This document shows positions 1 to 10,064 of a stretch of DNA of 64,000 nucleotides, piece by piece (the first letter of the stretch is position 1; the number at the start of each line of letters is the position of its first letter). Location: positions 72,309,712 to 72,373,711 of the forward strand of contig OY740769.1 in NCBI GenBank assembly GCA_963513935.1, written 5' to 3'. The position numbers and the translations under genes were made by a program. Below the pieces are notes generated by a model that searched no databases, was not told the DNA's origin, and was given only the letters and a program-made list of their open reading frames with translations. The stretch comes from Aphrophora alni (taxonomy: Eukaryota > Arthropoda > Insecta > Hemiptera > Aphrophoridae).

Positions 1-640
1 CCTGTTAGCCCCAAGTGGAATAATAATTTTATTTCTTTTTGTAACAAAAGTTTCCTCCTGAATAAACAAATTCATAGAAATTTCTTTTTAGTATTTATTT
101 TTTTGAACTGTATTTTTTCTCTCCACTTCATATTCAGTATATTTCAAAGCTAAGCTTGTAAAATTGATAACTAGTAGGAACCAGTTTCTTGAAACAGCTG
201 ATGTAGGAACTACATCAGTTGGAGATAATCAGATAAGATGTTTACTAACTAACTATTGCTATGCAAATGTCGAATCACATTTGGCCTGGTGCAATGATAA
301 TATAAATGTAGTCTCTAATTACGTAAATTACAATTAATTAGCATTAACATAAATTAAATTTAGAATATAATTAGATTAAATAATAATAAGGCTTGGTCTG
401 GTGAGAAAAATCTAAAAAGAGTTGTGAAATTAAATCTGTGACTCATGTTCCTCCTGGCAAGCCTTCTCAAGCATCCTTCCTAATATTATGTATGGTAGTG
501 TTGGTATAGCCTGTAAAAGTGACTAAATGATACAATTTTCACCTACGGGCGATCTACCCGTTACAAAGTAGCATAAAGAAATAAAACAAACAGACTAATC
601 TATTCCTAAATTTTCTCTATGTATGTGATAAATCGCCCAA
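1..640. other. Gene-free stretch upstream of LINE
   Basis: I see no coding region, RNA gene or clear repeat boundary here. The last part (about 540-640) probably belongs to the 5' untranslated region of the LINE that follows, but its 5' end could not be placed because no target-site duplication is visible. Confidence 0.5.
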
Positions 641-1909
641 ATGTACACAACAATAGAAAAAAATATCAAATATCAAATTGGAAATACTGTTGTTTTAAAT
701 AATGAAAGGCTTCTGAGGGAAATAAGTAAATTATCAGAGGATGATTGCGGATGGGTTCATCCACATAAAGAAACTAGACATAGCTTTCCATTGACACATA
801 AAATAAACAGGGATATTCCTCTCTATAACAGATTTGATCTACTTTCAGAATGTAATACCTCCCAGGAGAATCTGCAGTTAAATACAGCACTAACGTCAAA
901 TAAATATCAAATAAATGCAGATTTTAGGGAATTAAAGGCAACTACAGAAAACTCTAAGCCTCCATCTAAATCGGTATAATCCAAAAGTAACAAGTTACCT
1001 GAAATGGTAAAAAGAAATTGTTTCAATATATTGACAGAAGATGCACTACTGGGAGTTAGTCAAAATCGTACAAAAATGAATGTAACATATAGAAATCAGA
1101 TGAAAAAGAATATGTTACCTAATAAATTAACTATAAGTGACTTACATAAAAACTCTAATAAGTCTAATGTGAAAGCGAGAAAGCAAAAACAAATACTCCT
1201 AGTGTCAGACAGTCATGGTCGAGGTTGGAGTAAGTTGTTAACAGCAAGGATGGAAAATGTTAGCATAACTGGGTTTGTAAAGCCAAATGCTGCTCTGAAA
1301 CATGTGGTGGGTGACTTGAACAGTGCAACTAGAGACTTTACTGCTGAAGATTTAGTTATTATAGTTGGAGGGACAAATGATGTAGGGACAAATACTGAAC
1401 ATACATTGTTAAATACTCTAAGATCAGCTATTTGTAATGTTGTAAAAGCGAAAGTGATTGTATCAACAATGCCTTATAGGTACGATGCACCCTATTTAAA
1501 TGATAAAATATATAATATTAACAAAGGCTATTTAAAAACGATTAAAGAAAATGGTGCAATACTATTTGACATAAATAAATATATTGCAAAAAAAGATTAC
1601 ACACGGCATGGCTTACATCTGACCTCATTGGGAAAACGTAAGGCATTGTTGAAACTAGTCGAATATGTAAGACTTGGATGTAAACTAAACAGACCTTGCC
1701 CAGTTTTGCGGGAGATCGGTTCCTCTGATCCTCCTGAAGTACAAAACCCTCAGCAAGAATTTGATAATGTAAATTTTGAAAATGGAGAACCTTGTGTACA
1801 AAACTGTAATAATAATACATTGTTAAACAATCAAACTTTTTTAGACACATGGCTAATAAGGAAGAGTCAGAGGGAGGCGTGTACACAGCAGGGCAGTTTA
1901 GGGACATAG
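641..1909 (+). CDS. LINE ORF1 with SGNH esterase-like domain, one in-frame stop
   Basis: Two open stretches (641-979 and 1004-1909) are in the same frame, separated by one TAA at 977-979, so they are probably one 422-residue ORF1 with a nonsense change. The second half carries an SGNH/GDSL-hydrolase-like domain: a DSH block where the catalytic Ser is expected (VSDSHGRG), a GGTNDV block, and a late RHGLHLTSLGK block carrying the expected Asp/His region. Known CR1-group ORF1 proteins have such an esterase domain, thought to act in RNP or membrane interaction. No PHD or CCHC finger is visible in the N-terminal part. The 3' end overlaps ORF2 by 61 bases in another frame. An alternative is two separate small proteins. 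Confidence 0.65.
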
Positions 1910-4869
1910 ACAGAAGGACGGGAAAGAGATTCCAAAATTCGAAATTGAGTTTAAATGTATTTGCATATAATATAAGAAGCATAAACCAAAAAGTCTCTGA
2001 ATTTATGATATTCATAGATCAATTTTTGATAAAGCCTGTGGCAATAAGCCTTTTTGAAACATGGACAACGCAATGCAACGAGAGTCAGCTAAATACTTTC
2101 AATGGTTATAGAGTAGGCTCGTACTTCTCACGCTCCATTACGAGCGGGGGTGGAGTGGCAATTCTTGTCAGAAATGATACCGAGTGTAACAAAGTAAATG
2201 TAAAAAACAATCCCAGTACGGAAAGTGTTTTTGAATATGTGGTCGTGGAAATAAAATCGCATAGTTTTCAGTCATGTATAATAATAGCTATGTACAGAGC
2301 TCCGGACTCAAATTTCGACACCTTTATAAATAAATTGGAGTTTTTGTTGGAACAAATGTTTAGGCGCTTAAAAAATAAATTAATAATTTTAACAGGAGAT
2401 TTCAACATAAACATTTCAAAAAATAACAGGGAAACTTCTAAATTCCTTGAAATCTTAAAATCGTACAATTTAGTAGTCAATTTTCAACAACCGACGAGAA
2501 TAACTTCCGATACATCAACATGTATTGACAATATATTCACAAATTTTATACCAAAAAAAGCTGATATGCACGAACCAGGTCTGTCTGACCATAGGGGACT
2601 TTCAGTTCAGTTTGTTGCATGTAAACAACATTGTAAAACTAAAACAAAACTGTCGTACAAACGAACTTTAAATGAGACAAATTTAAATCTCTTCACTTCT
2701 CGGTTGGGCACAAATAGTTTTTCTGAGTTGGAAATTTCCCTGGATAATATAAAAAATATAAATAAAAACTACAATCTGTTTTTTACAACATTAAATAGAT
2801 ATCTTGAAGAGGTATGTCCTCTAAAAAGGTCTAAACCTTGCAGACATTTCTATGTTGTTCCATGGATAACGAAAGGCATTAGAGTCTCCTGTAATAGAAA
2901 GCGTGCTCTGCATGAAATTTTGAAGTCACAAAACTGCCCTGCTGAGATATTAATTTATTATAAGAGTTATTGTAATGTATTGAGAAGAGTCATTCGGGAT
3001 GCAAAAACCATGTCAAATGATAGGTATATTTTAAATTCTGAGAACAAGGCAGAGGCAATGTGGAATATTGTTCGAGTTGAAACTGGAAATTCTAATGTAA
3101 AACAAAATCGCGATATAATTCTGCAAAAAGGTGCTGAGGTAATTGACCAACCTATGCACGTTGCAGATTGTTTTAACAAATTCTTTATACATGTCACAGA
3201 GAAACTAAACCTGAAGTTAAATGAGAGTGAGGCAATCTGTTTGTTAAAAAAAAAGGAAATTGGAGTTCAAAACTCTTTGTTCATTCGCCCTACAAGCCCT
3301 TCAGAAATTTACAAAATTATACTAAGTTTAAAAAACAAGAAGTCTGTTGGCTGGGATAATATTCCAACATCAGTAATTAAAGCCAGTGCTCATGTTATCT
3401 CAAGGCCACTAGCCTTACTTATAAACCAGTCTTTTGAAACTGGAATATTTCCAGAACACTTAAAATATTCCATTGTAAAACCTATTCATAAAAAGGGCGA
3501 TACTAAAGAAATTACCAACTACCGTCCTATAACTATTATCTCAGTTTTTTCTAAAATATTTGAAAAAGCAATGGCGAAAAGAATCGTCTCTTTTCTTACT
3601 AAATACAATATATTGAACAAAAAACAGTTTGGTTTTCGCAAGGGTCTATCAACTTCCTCAGCCATTTTTTCGTTAGTAAATACTGTGATAGATGCTATAG
3701 AGGGGAAAACTCAAATTGCATCTGTCTTCTGTGACCTCTCAAAAGCTTTTGATTGTGTAGATCATTCGATCTTGTTACAAAAGCTTGAATATTATGGTAT
3801 ACGTGGGAAGGCAAGCAGTTGGATAAGCTCATATCTTTATAAGAGAAAACAGAGAGTTATCTATACTGACAGTGCTCTAAACTCTCACCATTCTAAATGG
3901 GAAGTAGTCCTGCGTGGTGTTCCTCAAGGGTCAATATTAGGACCATTGCTTTTCCTTATTTATGTAAATGATTTGCCTCAAAATGTTGGACAAGCAGAGG
4001 CAGTGTTATTTGCTGATGATACTACTTTAACAGTGGTGGGCAAAGACCAAGCAGATTTGGCTGAGTCAACAGAGTTAGCAATGTCCATGGCGGAAGATTG
4101 GTTCTCTGTAAATAACTTAAAACTGAACGTGACAAAAACAAAGTTAATCCAGTTTGGTCTACATTCAAATCCTAACCTACATGTAAAAAAAGGTAAAGAA
4201 ATAATCACGAGCACAAAAAATGTTAAATTTCTTGGCATTACCTTAGACGCAAATTTAAATTGGAAAAGTCATGTTTCAGGTTTGGCTCAGCAACTGGCGC
4301 CAGTTTGTTTTGCTCTCAGAATGATTTCTACTGTGACTAGTTTAAAAGTAATAAAAGCCGTTTATTCTGCTTATATTGGTTCTCGGCTAAGATATGGGGT
4401 GGCATTCTGGGGGAACTCTGTAGAGTCTATAAAAATTTTCCGCCTACAAAAAAGAATTTTACGCTCAATGTTTCATCTGAGATATAAACAATCGTGTTTT
4501 CATTTTTTCAAAAAACATAATATTTTAACTTTCCCGTGTATTTATATCTATGAGACGTTAATTTTCTTTAAGAGCAACCAAAATTTATTTGAGGTGAATC
4601 AGCACCACCACAAATATCCTATCCGTCATAAACTATTGCAATATCCTGTCCACAGACTAAAATTTTTTGAACGTGGAATATATTACTCGGGTATTAAATT
4701 GTTCAACGCACTTCCGGAAAAAATAAAAAAAACGAATTCTATCCAGAGTTTCAAGAGTTCACTCAGAGGCTACCTCCTAGAAAATACATTCTACTCTGTG
4801 GAAGAATATCTGGCCAGAGGTGCTCAAGCCAATCCTGCTGATGTCGGGTGTAAATTGCGAATGAATTGA
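1849..4869 (+). CDS. LINE ORF2: apurinic-like endonuclease and reverse transcriptase
   Basis: 1006 codons without a stop. The N-terminal endonuclease (about residues 35-255) shows NIRSIN, the metal-binding Glu in FETW (E70), GDFN (183-186) and SDH (246-248). The reverse transcriptase fills the middle, with NYRPITIIS, a QFGFRKG block, DLSKAFDCVDH, GVPQGSILGPLLFLIYVNDLP-type fingers-palm border (shortened here) and the catalytic FADD at 721-724. The C-terminal third has the usual LINE thumb/connection region and no RNase H. All catalytic residues I can check are present, so this protein could be active. The start lies inside ORF1, so translation probably depends on reinitiation or on frame change at the overlap; the ATG at 1849 is the first in frame. 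Confidence 0.88.
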   Translation: MANKEESEGGVYTAGQFRDIDRRTGKRFQNSKLSLNVFAYNIRSINQKVSEFMIFIDQFLIKPVAISLFETWTTQCNESQLNTFNGYRVGSYFSRSITSGGGVAILVRNDTECNKVNVKNNPSTESVFEYVVVEIKSHSFQSCIIIAMYRAPDSNFDTFINKLEFLLEQMFRRLKNKLIILTGDFNINISKNNRETSKFLEILKSYNLVVNFQQPTRITSDTSTCIDNIFTNFIPKKADMHEPGLSDHRGLSVQFVACKQHCKTKTKLSYKRTLNETNLNLFTSRLGTNSFSELEISLDNIKNINKNYNLFFTTLNRYLEEVCPLKRSKPCRHFYVVPWITKGIRVSCNRKRALHEILKSQNCPAEILIYYKSYCNVLRRVIRDAKTMSNDRYILNSENKAEAMWNIVRVETGNSNVKQNRDIILQKGAEVIDQPMHVADCFNKFFIHVTEKLNLKLNESEAICLLKKKEIGVQNSLFIRPTSPSEIYKIILSLKNKKSVGWDNIPTSVIKASAHVISRPLALLINQSFETGIFPEHLKYSIVKPIHKKGDTKEITNYRPITIISVFSKIFEKAMAKRIVSFLTKYNILNKKQFGFRKGLSTSSAIFSLVNTVIDAIEGKTQIASVFCDLSKAFDCVDHSILLQKLEYYGIRGKASSWISSYLYKRKQRVIYTDSALNSHHSKWEVVLRGVPQGSILGPLLFLIYVNDLPQNVGQAEAVLFADDTTLTVVGKDQADLAESTELAMSMAEDWFSVNNLKLNVTKTKLIQFGLHSNPNLHVKKGKEIITSTKNVKFLGITLDANLNWKSHVSGLAQQLAPVCFALRMISTVTSLKVIKAVYSAYIGSRLRYGVAFWGNSVESIKIFRLQKRILRSMFHLRYKQSCFHFFKKHNILTFPCIYIYETLIFFKSNQNLFEVNQHHHKYPIRHKLLQYPVHRLKFFERGIYYSGIKLFNALPEKIKKTNSIQSFKSSLRGYLLENTFYSVEEYLARGAQANPADVGCKLRMN

Positions 4870-4942
4870 TCCAGTGTCTGCCCTGTACTTGTCTCAGATA
4901 TAGCCTTATTTTTTGGATATGTATTTGTGTGTATGTAATATG

Positions 4943-4945
<3 letters not shown>

Positions 4946-4994
<49 letters not shown>

Positions 4995-4998
4995 GTAT
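4946..4998. repeat. (TA)n microsatellite in LINE 3' region
   Basis: About 23 TA units interrupted by one ACCG. The same interruption pattern is seen in the (TA)n run at about 12266-12330. Confidence 0.9.
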
Positions 4999-5572
4999 AT
5001 ATTTGTTATATTGTATTGTGTGATTGTGGATGTGTGATTGACTAGTGCAGAAATGTAAACTGTATTTAAAGTTATTTAAGTTATTGTAGTTATTATAAAT
5101 TTGATTTTTTGTGGACTCTTGCTGTGCGAATTGTGTTTGTTGGCAGCAAAAGAAATAAATAATAATAATAATCCGGGATGTATTTTGCTAGTGAAGCAAT
5201 TAATTTTATATACCATACTTGACACTTTGTGTCTTTGTAATTTTTAATATATGGAATGACTTTTTTTAATTAAGATAAATTATTCTAATAAGTCATGCAA
5301 AATTTGTTATTTGTTCAAATGTTATTTATTTTGTTAAATATTTCTCTATTTTATTGTTTATACATTCTCTGATACAACTATTTGTATAAAAGAAATAATG
5401 TGTTGTGTGTTTTGTAATGCGTTTTATGTATTGATGTAAAGGTTTAGACTTGTTGTATGCAATTGTATTGTCAACTACAACCAAATAAATGAAATGAAAA
5501 AAAATGAAAAATACAAGATTTAACTTAAAACTAAATAACATAAAACCATACATTAATCGAATATATATTATT

Positions 5573-5631
5573 CATTATTACAAACTACATAATAACATAT
5601 ATAACATGTTATTATGTAGTTTGTAATAATG
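5573..5631. repeat. Perfect 26-bp inverted repeat (hairpin)
   Basis: Arms 5573-5598 and 5606-5631 are exact reverse complements around a 7-base spacer. No ORF is attached. It could be a tiny foldback element or a palindrome made by replication slippage. Confidence 0.9.
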
Positions 5632-5665
5632 AAAACTAAAATTTAAAAAAATTTCTCATATGTTG

Positions 5666-5668
<3 letters not shown>

Positions 5669-5720
<52 letters not shown>

Positions 5721-5724
5721 TGTG
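5669..5724. repeat. (GT)n microsatellite
   Basis: About 28 GT units with one A interruption. Confidence 0.95.
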
Positions 5725-5840
5725 AATTAAATTTCTAGTAAAGATCCTAAACAGTGAGTCACAAACTAACTTTAATACACAACTCAGCAAATATTTTAAC
5801 AAAACTTAACTTTAAATTTTTTAAATCGTAAAAACACCAA

Positions 5841-6103
5841 TTAACACGTTTGCTACCAGCTGCCGCATATATGCGGCAGCCGGGTCACTCCCACAGCCCA
5901 CGAAAAAATTCATGAACTTCCCTGTAGACTGGTCCTAATGGTTGTGACTGTCGCCACAGACCACGAATAAAATTTGTTCAAATATAGTATGTCCGTTATA
6001 TATAGTATGACGTTGGGCTAGGAGTAGGACACGCCCGTAGCAAAATTGCGGCGGCAGTCTGTGGTTACGATTTTTTTTAACATTGTGGTAGCGAACGTGT
6101 TAA
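5841..6103. mobile_element. piggyBac-type MITE
   Basis: A 263-bp element that starts with TTAACACGTTTGCTACC and ends with the matching GGTAGCGAACGTGTTAA, so it has ~17-bp terminal inverted repeats and TTAA at both ends, the piggyBac target. The termini match those of the full-length element that begins 10 bp further on (6114), so that element's family could have moved it. A 22-bp perfect palindrome (5859-5880, GCATATATGC core) lies just inside the left terminus. It has no coding capacity. Confidence 0.85.
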
Positions 6104-6113
6104 TTGTATGGTA

Positions 6114-9040
6114 TTAACACGTTCGCTACCGCAATTATATGAAATTTGTCATTCATATAGACCAGCGACTCATATTTGCGTCTATTGGTTTCTTTTGATA
6201 GACTGCCGACGCATATTTGCGTCGGCTGGTCACATTAAAATAGACTGTCGACGCATATCTGCGCCAGTGTCCCCGTCTTATTCAAATGCTTATATGTTTT
6301 GAACGGTCTATTTTACAGCAACGAGGTTATGGTATTGGTCTATAAGAATATCTGGCGCAAGTGTGCGTCGCTTGGTCTGTGGTTCTGACGATCGATGACG
6401 TCACATAACAGTTGGCAGAACTGGGCATTCTGTTGCATCACTGTTCCATTCTTTATGTGGCTAACCTAGCAGTTTTTGCATGTGCTTTAGTGCAGTTAGT
6501 TTGTTTACATTGTGCGGGCGTTTACAATGAAGCGAAATAGGCCTAGTAGGCCTACAAAGCCTACAAGTTCATCGGTTTTATGAACTGATAGTGAAATAGA
6601 CCGATCCCTTTACAACGGAGATGACAGTGAGTCAGAACCTAGTTCGTTGTTTTCATCTGATGGTGGTAGTGTGTACAACCCGTCCTCAGATAGTGATAGT
6701 GAATCCTCATCCAGTGACAATAATCCTACGCTCAATCAGGCTTTAGATGAAAACCTAATAGAAACTGCAGACGTGGAGTTCTTGTTCGAAAGTGAGTATG
6801 ATGAACCGGGTACCGGTAACAATATATTAGATGAAGCAAATGAATTGGCAAATAGACCTAGGCCTACTATTGAACAACATATCGATAGACCTATGGACTG
6901 TGAAAATGAAAATGAAGTTGAAGGGGGAAACAGGGAAGTTGAAGGTGAAAATAATGATCCGAATGTAGATTTTGTTAGAAATGCCATTCACGAACATTAT
7001 CAGGCCGTTGAAGGTTTATGGAAAGACACCAATAATGCCCCCCACATTTTTGAATTTTCTGGAGAAGAAAAAATAAATGTAGTTACAACTGATCCTATCG
7101 AAATATTTTCCTCTATTTTTGACGATTCCCTGATGGATAAACTTGTCACATGGACAAATAAACGAGCTGCATCGTCTCGAGGGGAACCACTGCCAAAACA
7201 CGCAGTGCTTAAGAAGTGGAAGGATGTGACCAAAGATGAACTAAAAAAGTTCTTGGCACTTAACCATACTTATGGGAAATGTTGATTTTCCCACACTGAA
7301 ACATTACTGGTCAAAAGATCCGCTCTATGAACATTCAATATTTGGTGCAACAATGCCACGCTGCAGATATGAGAGCATTCTAAAATGCTTATGTTTCTAC
7401 GACCGTGACAATGATCCTACCAACTACAAAATGCATAAAATTGATCAGGTCTTGAAACATGTTTTAGAAAACAGTAACAAGATATACAGTCCAGGAAAAT
7501 CCCTATCACTAGACGAAGCGATGGTTTTGTTTCGTGGACGGCTTTCATTCCGTCAGTACATAAAAAATAAACCCCATAAATACGGAATTAAGCTGTACGA
7601 ACTATGCACATCAGATGCGTTTATCCTAAACATAATAATTTATGAAGGGAAAGGGACTTTGTTACACCAAGACAAAGGCCACACATTCCAAGTAGTGATG
7701 AAACTGATGGAGAATTTCGTCGGGAAAGGCCATACTGTATTTCTCGATAATTTTTATAATAGCGTAGATTTGGCCGAAAACTTGATGGAGAAACAAACAA
7801 ACATGTGTGGGACACTACAATCTTACAGGTCAGGTAACCCGCAAGTAGTGACCCAAGCCAAACTGAAGAAGGGCGAGTATATTAGTCGCCAAAAAGGTGA
7901 CGTAACTGTCATGAAATGGCGCGATAAAAGGAACGTGTTAACCATTTCCACTACAAATGGTCCGGAAATGGAGGACGTCACGAATAAACGAGGTATGGTG
8001 ACAAAAAAGCCGTCAATTGTTGTTGCCTATAACAAAGGCATGAGCGGCATAGACCGAAGCGACCAAATGTTGTCGTACTACTCTACTCCACGAAAATCAC
8101 TTCGCTGGTATGTGAAGATTTTTTTTCACTTGTTGGACGTGTCCCTGTGGAATAGTGTTTACATTTTTTCCAAGCTCAATGGAAAAATGACCTACCTTAC
8201 GTACAGAGACATCATTATAAGACACTTCCTACAGGTAGAGCCGGTGAAACGTTCTCTTCGTGCCAGCACCTCCAAACCAGCAGCATCCGAGCACTTTCCA
8301 GTAAAGTTGGCGAAGAGAGTCAAGTGCTTTGTGTGCAGGTCAGTACGTAAAAAGAGAACTGATAGTTTTTATATCTGCAATGTTTGTAAGGACGACAAGG
8401 GCAAAGCTTTGGGCCTCTGCATGCCATCATGCTTCAATGAACATCATGGCAACTAGACTCAAACCACCGAGTGACATCAAGTAGACATTTTTATGTAAGT
8501 TCAGTGAACATTTGAAACTAAAATTTCATATGAGTTTTTTTAACTATTGCTAAGACAAAAAGCCATTTCTATGTAAGTTCTGACATGAGTTTTTTTTTTA
8601 CTATTGCTAAGACAAAAATACATTTCTATGTGAATTCTGACGTGTTCAATTACATTTTTTTTACTAAAATAACTTTATTTTATTGATCTGTTCCTTGAAA
8701 CCAGTGGAAATGTACAAATTTATAATGACGCATATGAGCGTCGCTTGGTCTATTAAAAAACATGTTTACTATTTTGCATTATATAGACCGGCCGACGCAT
8801 ATATGCGGCGATTTAAAAATTGCTCGAAATGGTAAAAAAAATTAATACAACAGGTTTACATATTCTTTTAAGGTTATCATGACGTGAATTAGTTCATTTA
8901 AACCAAATATTTCTCGTGGTCTGTAAGTTATGTTACTCTTATTGCTCCCGGTCTGTGTGCAACATTCATATTATTTCGTTTGGTCTGTGGGAATGACTGG
9001 ACCGACGCAAATATGCGTCGCTCGGTAGCGAACGTGTTAA
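6114..9040 (+). mobile_element. Full-length piggyBac-superfamily transposon
   Basis: The element is 2927 bp counting both TTAA ends (6114-6117 and 9037-9040), with ~17-bp terminal inverted repeats. Several copies of a palindromic motif around GACGCATATTTGCGTC lie just inside both ends (about 6205-6226, 6248-6264, 8726-8742, 8790-8810, 9002-9020), often followed by TTGGTCTGTGG. Such subterminal copies suit transposase binding sites. The single gene inside is broken in two places (see the transposase entry). Confidence 0.9.
6527..8456 (+). pseudogene. piggyBac transposase, disrupted
   Basis: A DDD transposase gene of about 640 codons. The ATG at 6527 opens a Lys/Arg/Pro-rich start, stopped by an in-frame TGA at 6581-6583; the same frame then continues through an acidic Ser/Asp/Glu-rich N-terminal region to about 7259. 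There one extra base shifts the frame, and the rest runs in the next frame to the TAG at 8454. The second part (counted from the ATG at 7272) keeps the family's catalytic acids: D81 in SLDEAM, D159 in FLDNFYNS, and D251/D254 in GMSGIDRSDQM. A Cys/His-rich C-terminal finger (CFVCR ... CNVC ... CMPSCF ... HH) is complete. Two lesions and otherwise good conservation suggest recent loss. Cytoplasmic translation would give only fragments. Confidence 0.88.
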
Positions 9041-9169
9041 TCTTCCACTAATTTACAAAATGGTTATAAAAACAATGAACTTTCAGTAAAAATTTTAGTG
9101 TATTTTTTTGTCATGTATTGTATTAATAAGTTTTTAATAAAATCTAAAAGCACTGCCCTATGCACCATT

Positions 9170-9732
9170 TGTTAGGATTTGGGTTCAGAAAGAGATAACA
9201 AATCTATTGTTGTATTATCTTTTATGCATATCTAAATGTTTTTATGTATAGATGGTATATATTACATCCTTATGGAACATTCTACTACTTATGTATTTAA
9301 CAATCAACTTTTAAACTTATTGATTGACTAATTCGTCTACAATGAATTTAATGTACACATGAGGCCTGCTCAACCTCTAATACCATGGACTCCTATGGTC
9401 CTATTTCTGCAACAACATGCCTCATGACTTACTCCAATGACGATCTTGATCCAGAGCTCCTTGACTATATTTCAAACAGGCGGAGTCCCTGCCTTGCTCC
9501 ACGCCATTGTACCGGTTGTAGCAACGATTCAATTCCCTTTCTCCACTGCTGGAAGCTTATATAAGTCTCTGTCTTCCATGACGTGTTAGAAGGTTGCAAG
9601 CCATGCAGTTTCTGAATATTTAAATTCTGTACCAATGATTGTTTTTCGTTCTGAATTGAAGTGACTTAGAGTATTCCTATAATCTATTATACTTTAATAA
9701 TATAATTTTATAATAAACCCTAACTCCTAACA
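9170..9732 (+). repeat. Solo LTR candidate
   Basis: 563 bp beginning TGTTAGGA and ending TCCTAACA, an inverted pair of the TG...CA type. A TATA box (TATATAAG, 9558-9565) and a polyadenylation signal (AATAAA, 9712-9717) lie in the order expected for U3-R-U5. Only a 3-bp flanking match (ATT) is seen, so the target duplication is not convincing. The last ~20 bp and the following flank recur imperfectly at about 10113-10210, which makes the right border less certain. The superfamily is not determined. Confidence 0.5.
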
Positions 9733-9808
9733 ATTTCCTTTTGTTTTTATGGTATGTCTTTCTCTACGAAATTATATAAAAAATAAAACTACTTTTAATA
9801 TTATTATT

Positions 9809-10064
9809 TTAATTAGTTAACATACCTTAATGTCAAAAGTAGTTCATTATTCTTATAGTAGCTACAGCTGTTTCGCCTCAACATAAGGCATCATCAGGCT
9901 TAGCACACGTAAACAAACTAAAAACATGTTCACAACACAAAACTTGTTTGTATATAAAAACACACACACATAAGCCTGATGATGCCTTATGTTGAGGCGA
10001 AACAGCTGTAGCTACTATAAGAATAATGAACTACTTTTGACATTAAGGTATGTTAACTAATTAA
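9809..10064. repeat. Perfect 94-bp inverted repeat, hammerhead-like core
   Basis: Arms 9809-9902 and 9971-10064 are exact reverse complements, 68 bp apart. Each arm, read outward from the spacer, holds CTGATGA, a short GCCT/AGGC stem and GAAAC, the conserved boxes of a hammerhead ribozyme, with one extra base after CTGATGA compared with the canonical core. Penelope-like retroelements of animals carry hammerhead motifs in their terminal repeats, so this may be a pair of such termini in inverted order. The 100% arm identity implies a recent origin or gene conversion. Confidence 0.75.

Larger units (their letters stand above)
641..5172 (+). mobile_element. CR1-group non-LTR retrotransposon (LINE)
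   Basis: A LINE with the usual two-ORF plan: ORF1 (641-1909), ORF2 (1849-4869), a 3' region with a (TA)n run, and a short A/AAT-rich tail (about 5149-5172) where the element stops. ORF2 is open over its full length, which points to a fairly young insertion. The CR1/L2/Daphne group is suggested by the esterase-type ORF1, the style of the reverse transcriptase and the microsatellite-like tail; I cannot name the exact clade. The 5' boundary and target-site duplication were not found, so the start given is that of ORF1. Confidence 0.8.
5173..5840. other. Non-coding, possible retrotransposon 3' tail
   Basis: There is no gene. The part around 5330-5520 ends in AAATAAATGAAATGAAA and further A-rich sequence, the look of the 3' end of an older non-LTR element. 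It also holds the hairpin at 5573-5631 and the GT run at 5669-5724. Confidence 0.4.

Noticed and set aside
1542..2015. 157-codon - strand ORF across the LINE ORF1/ORF2 junction
   Set aside because: It overlaps recognised coding sequence on the other strand and has no family features.
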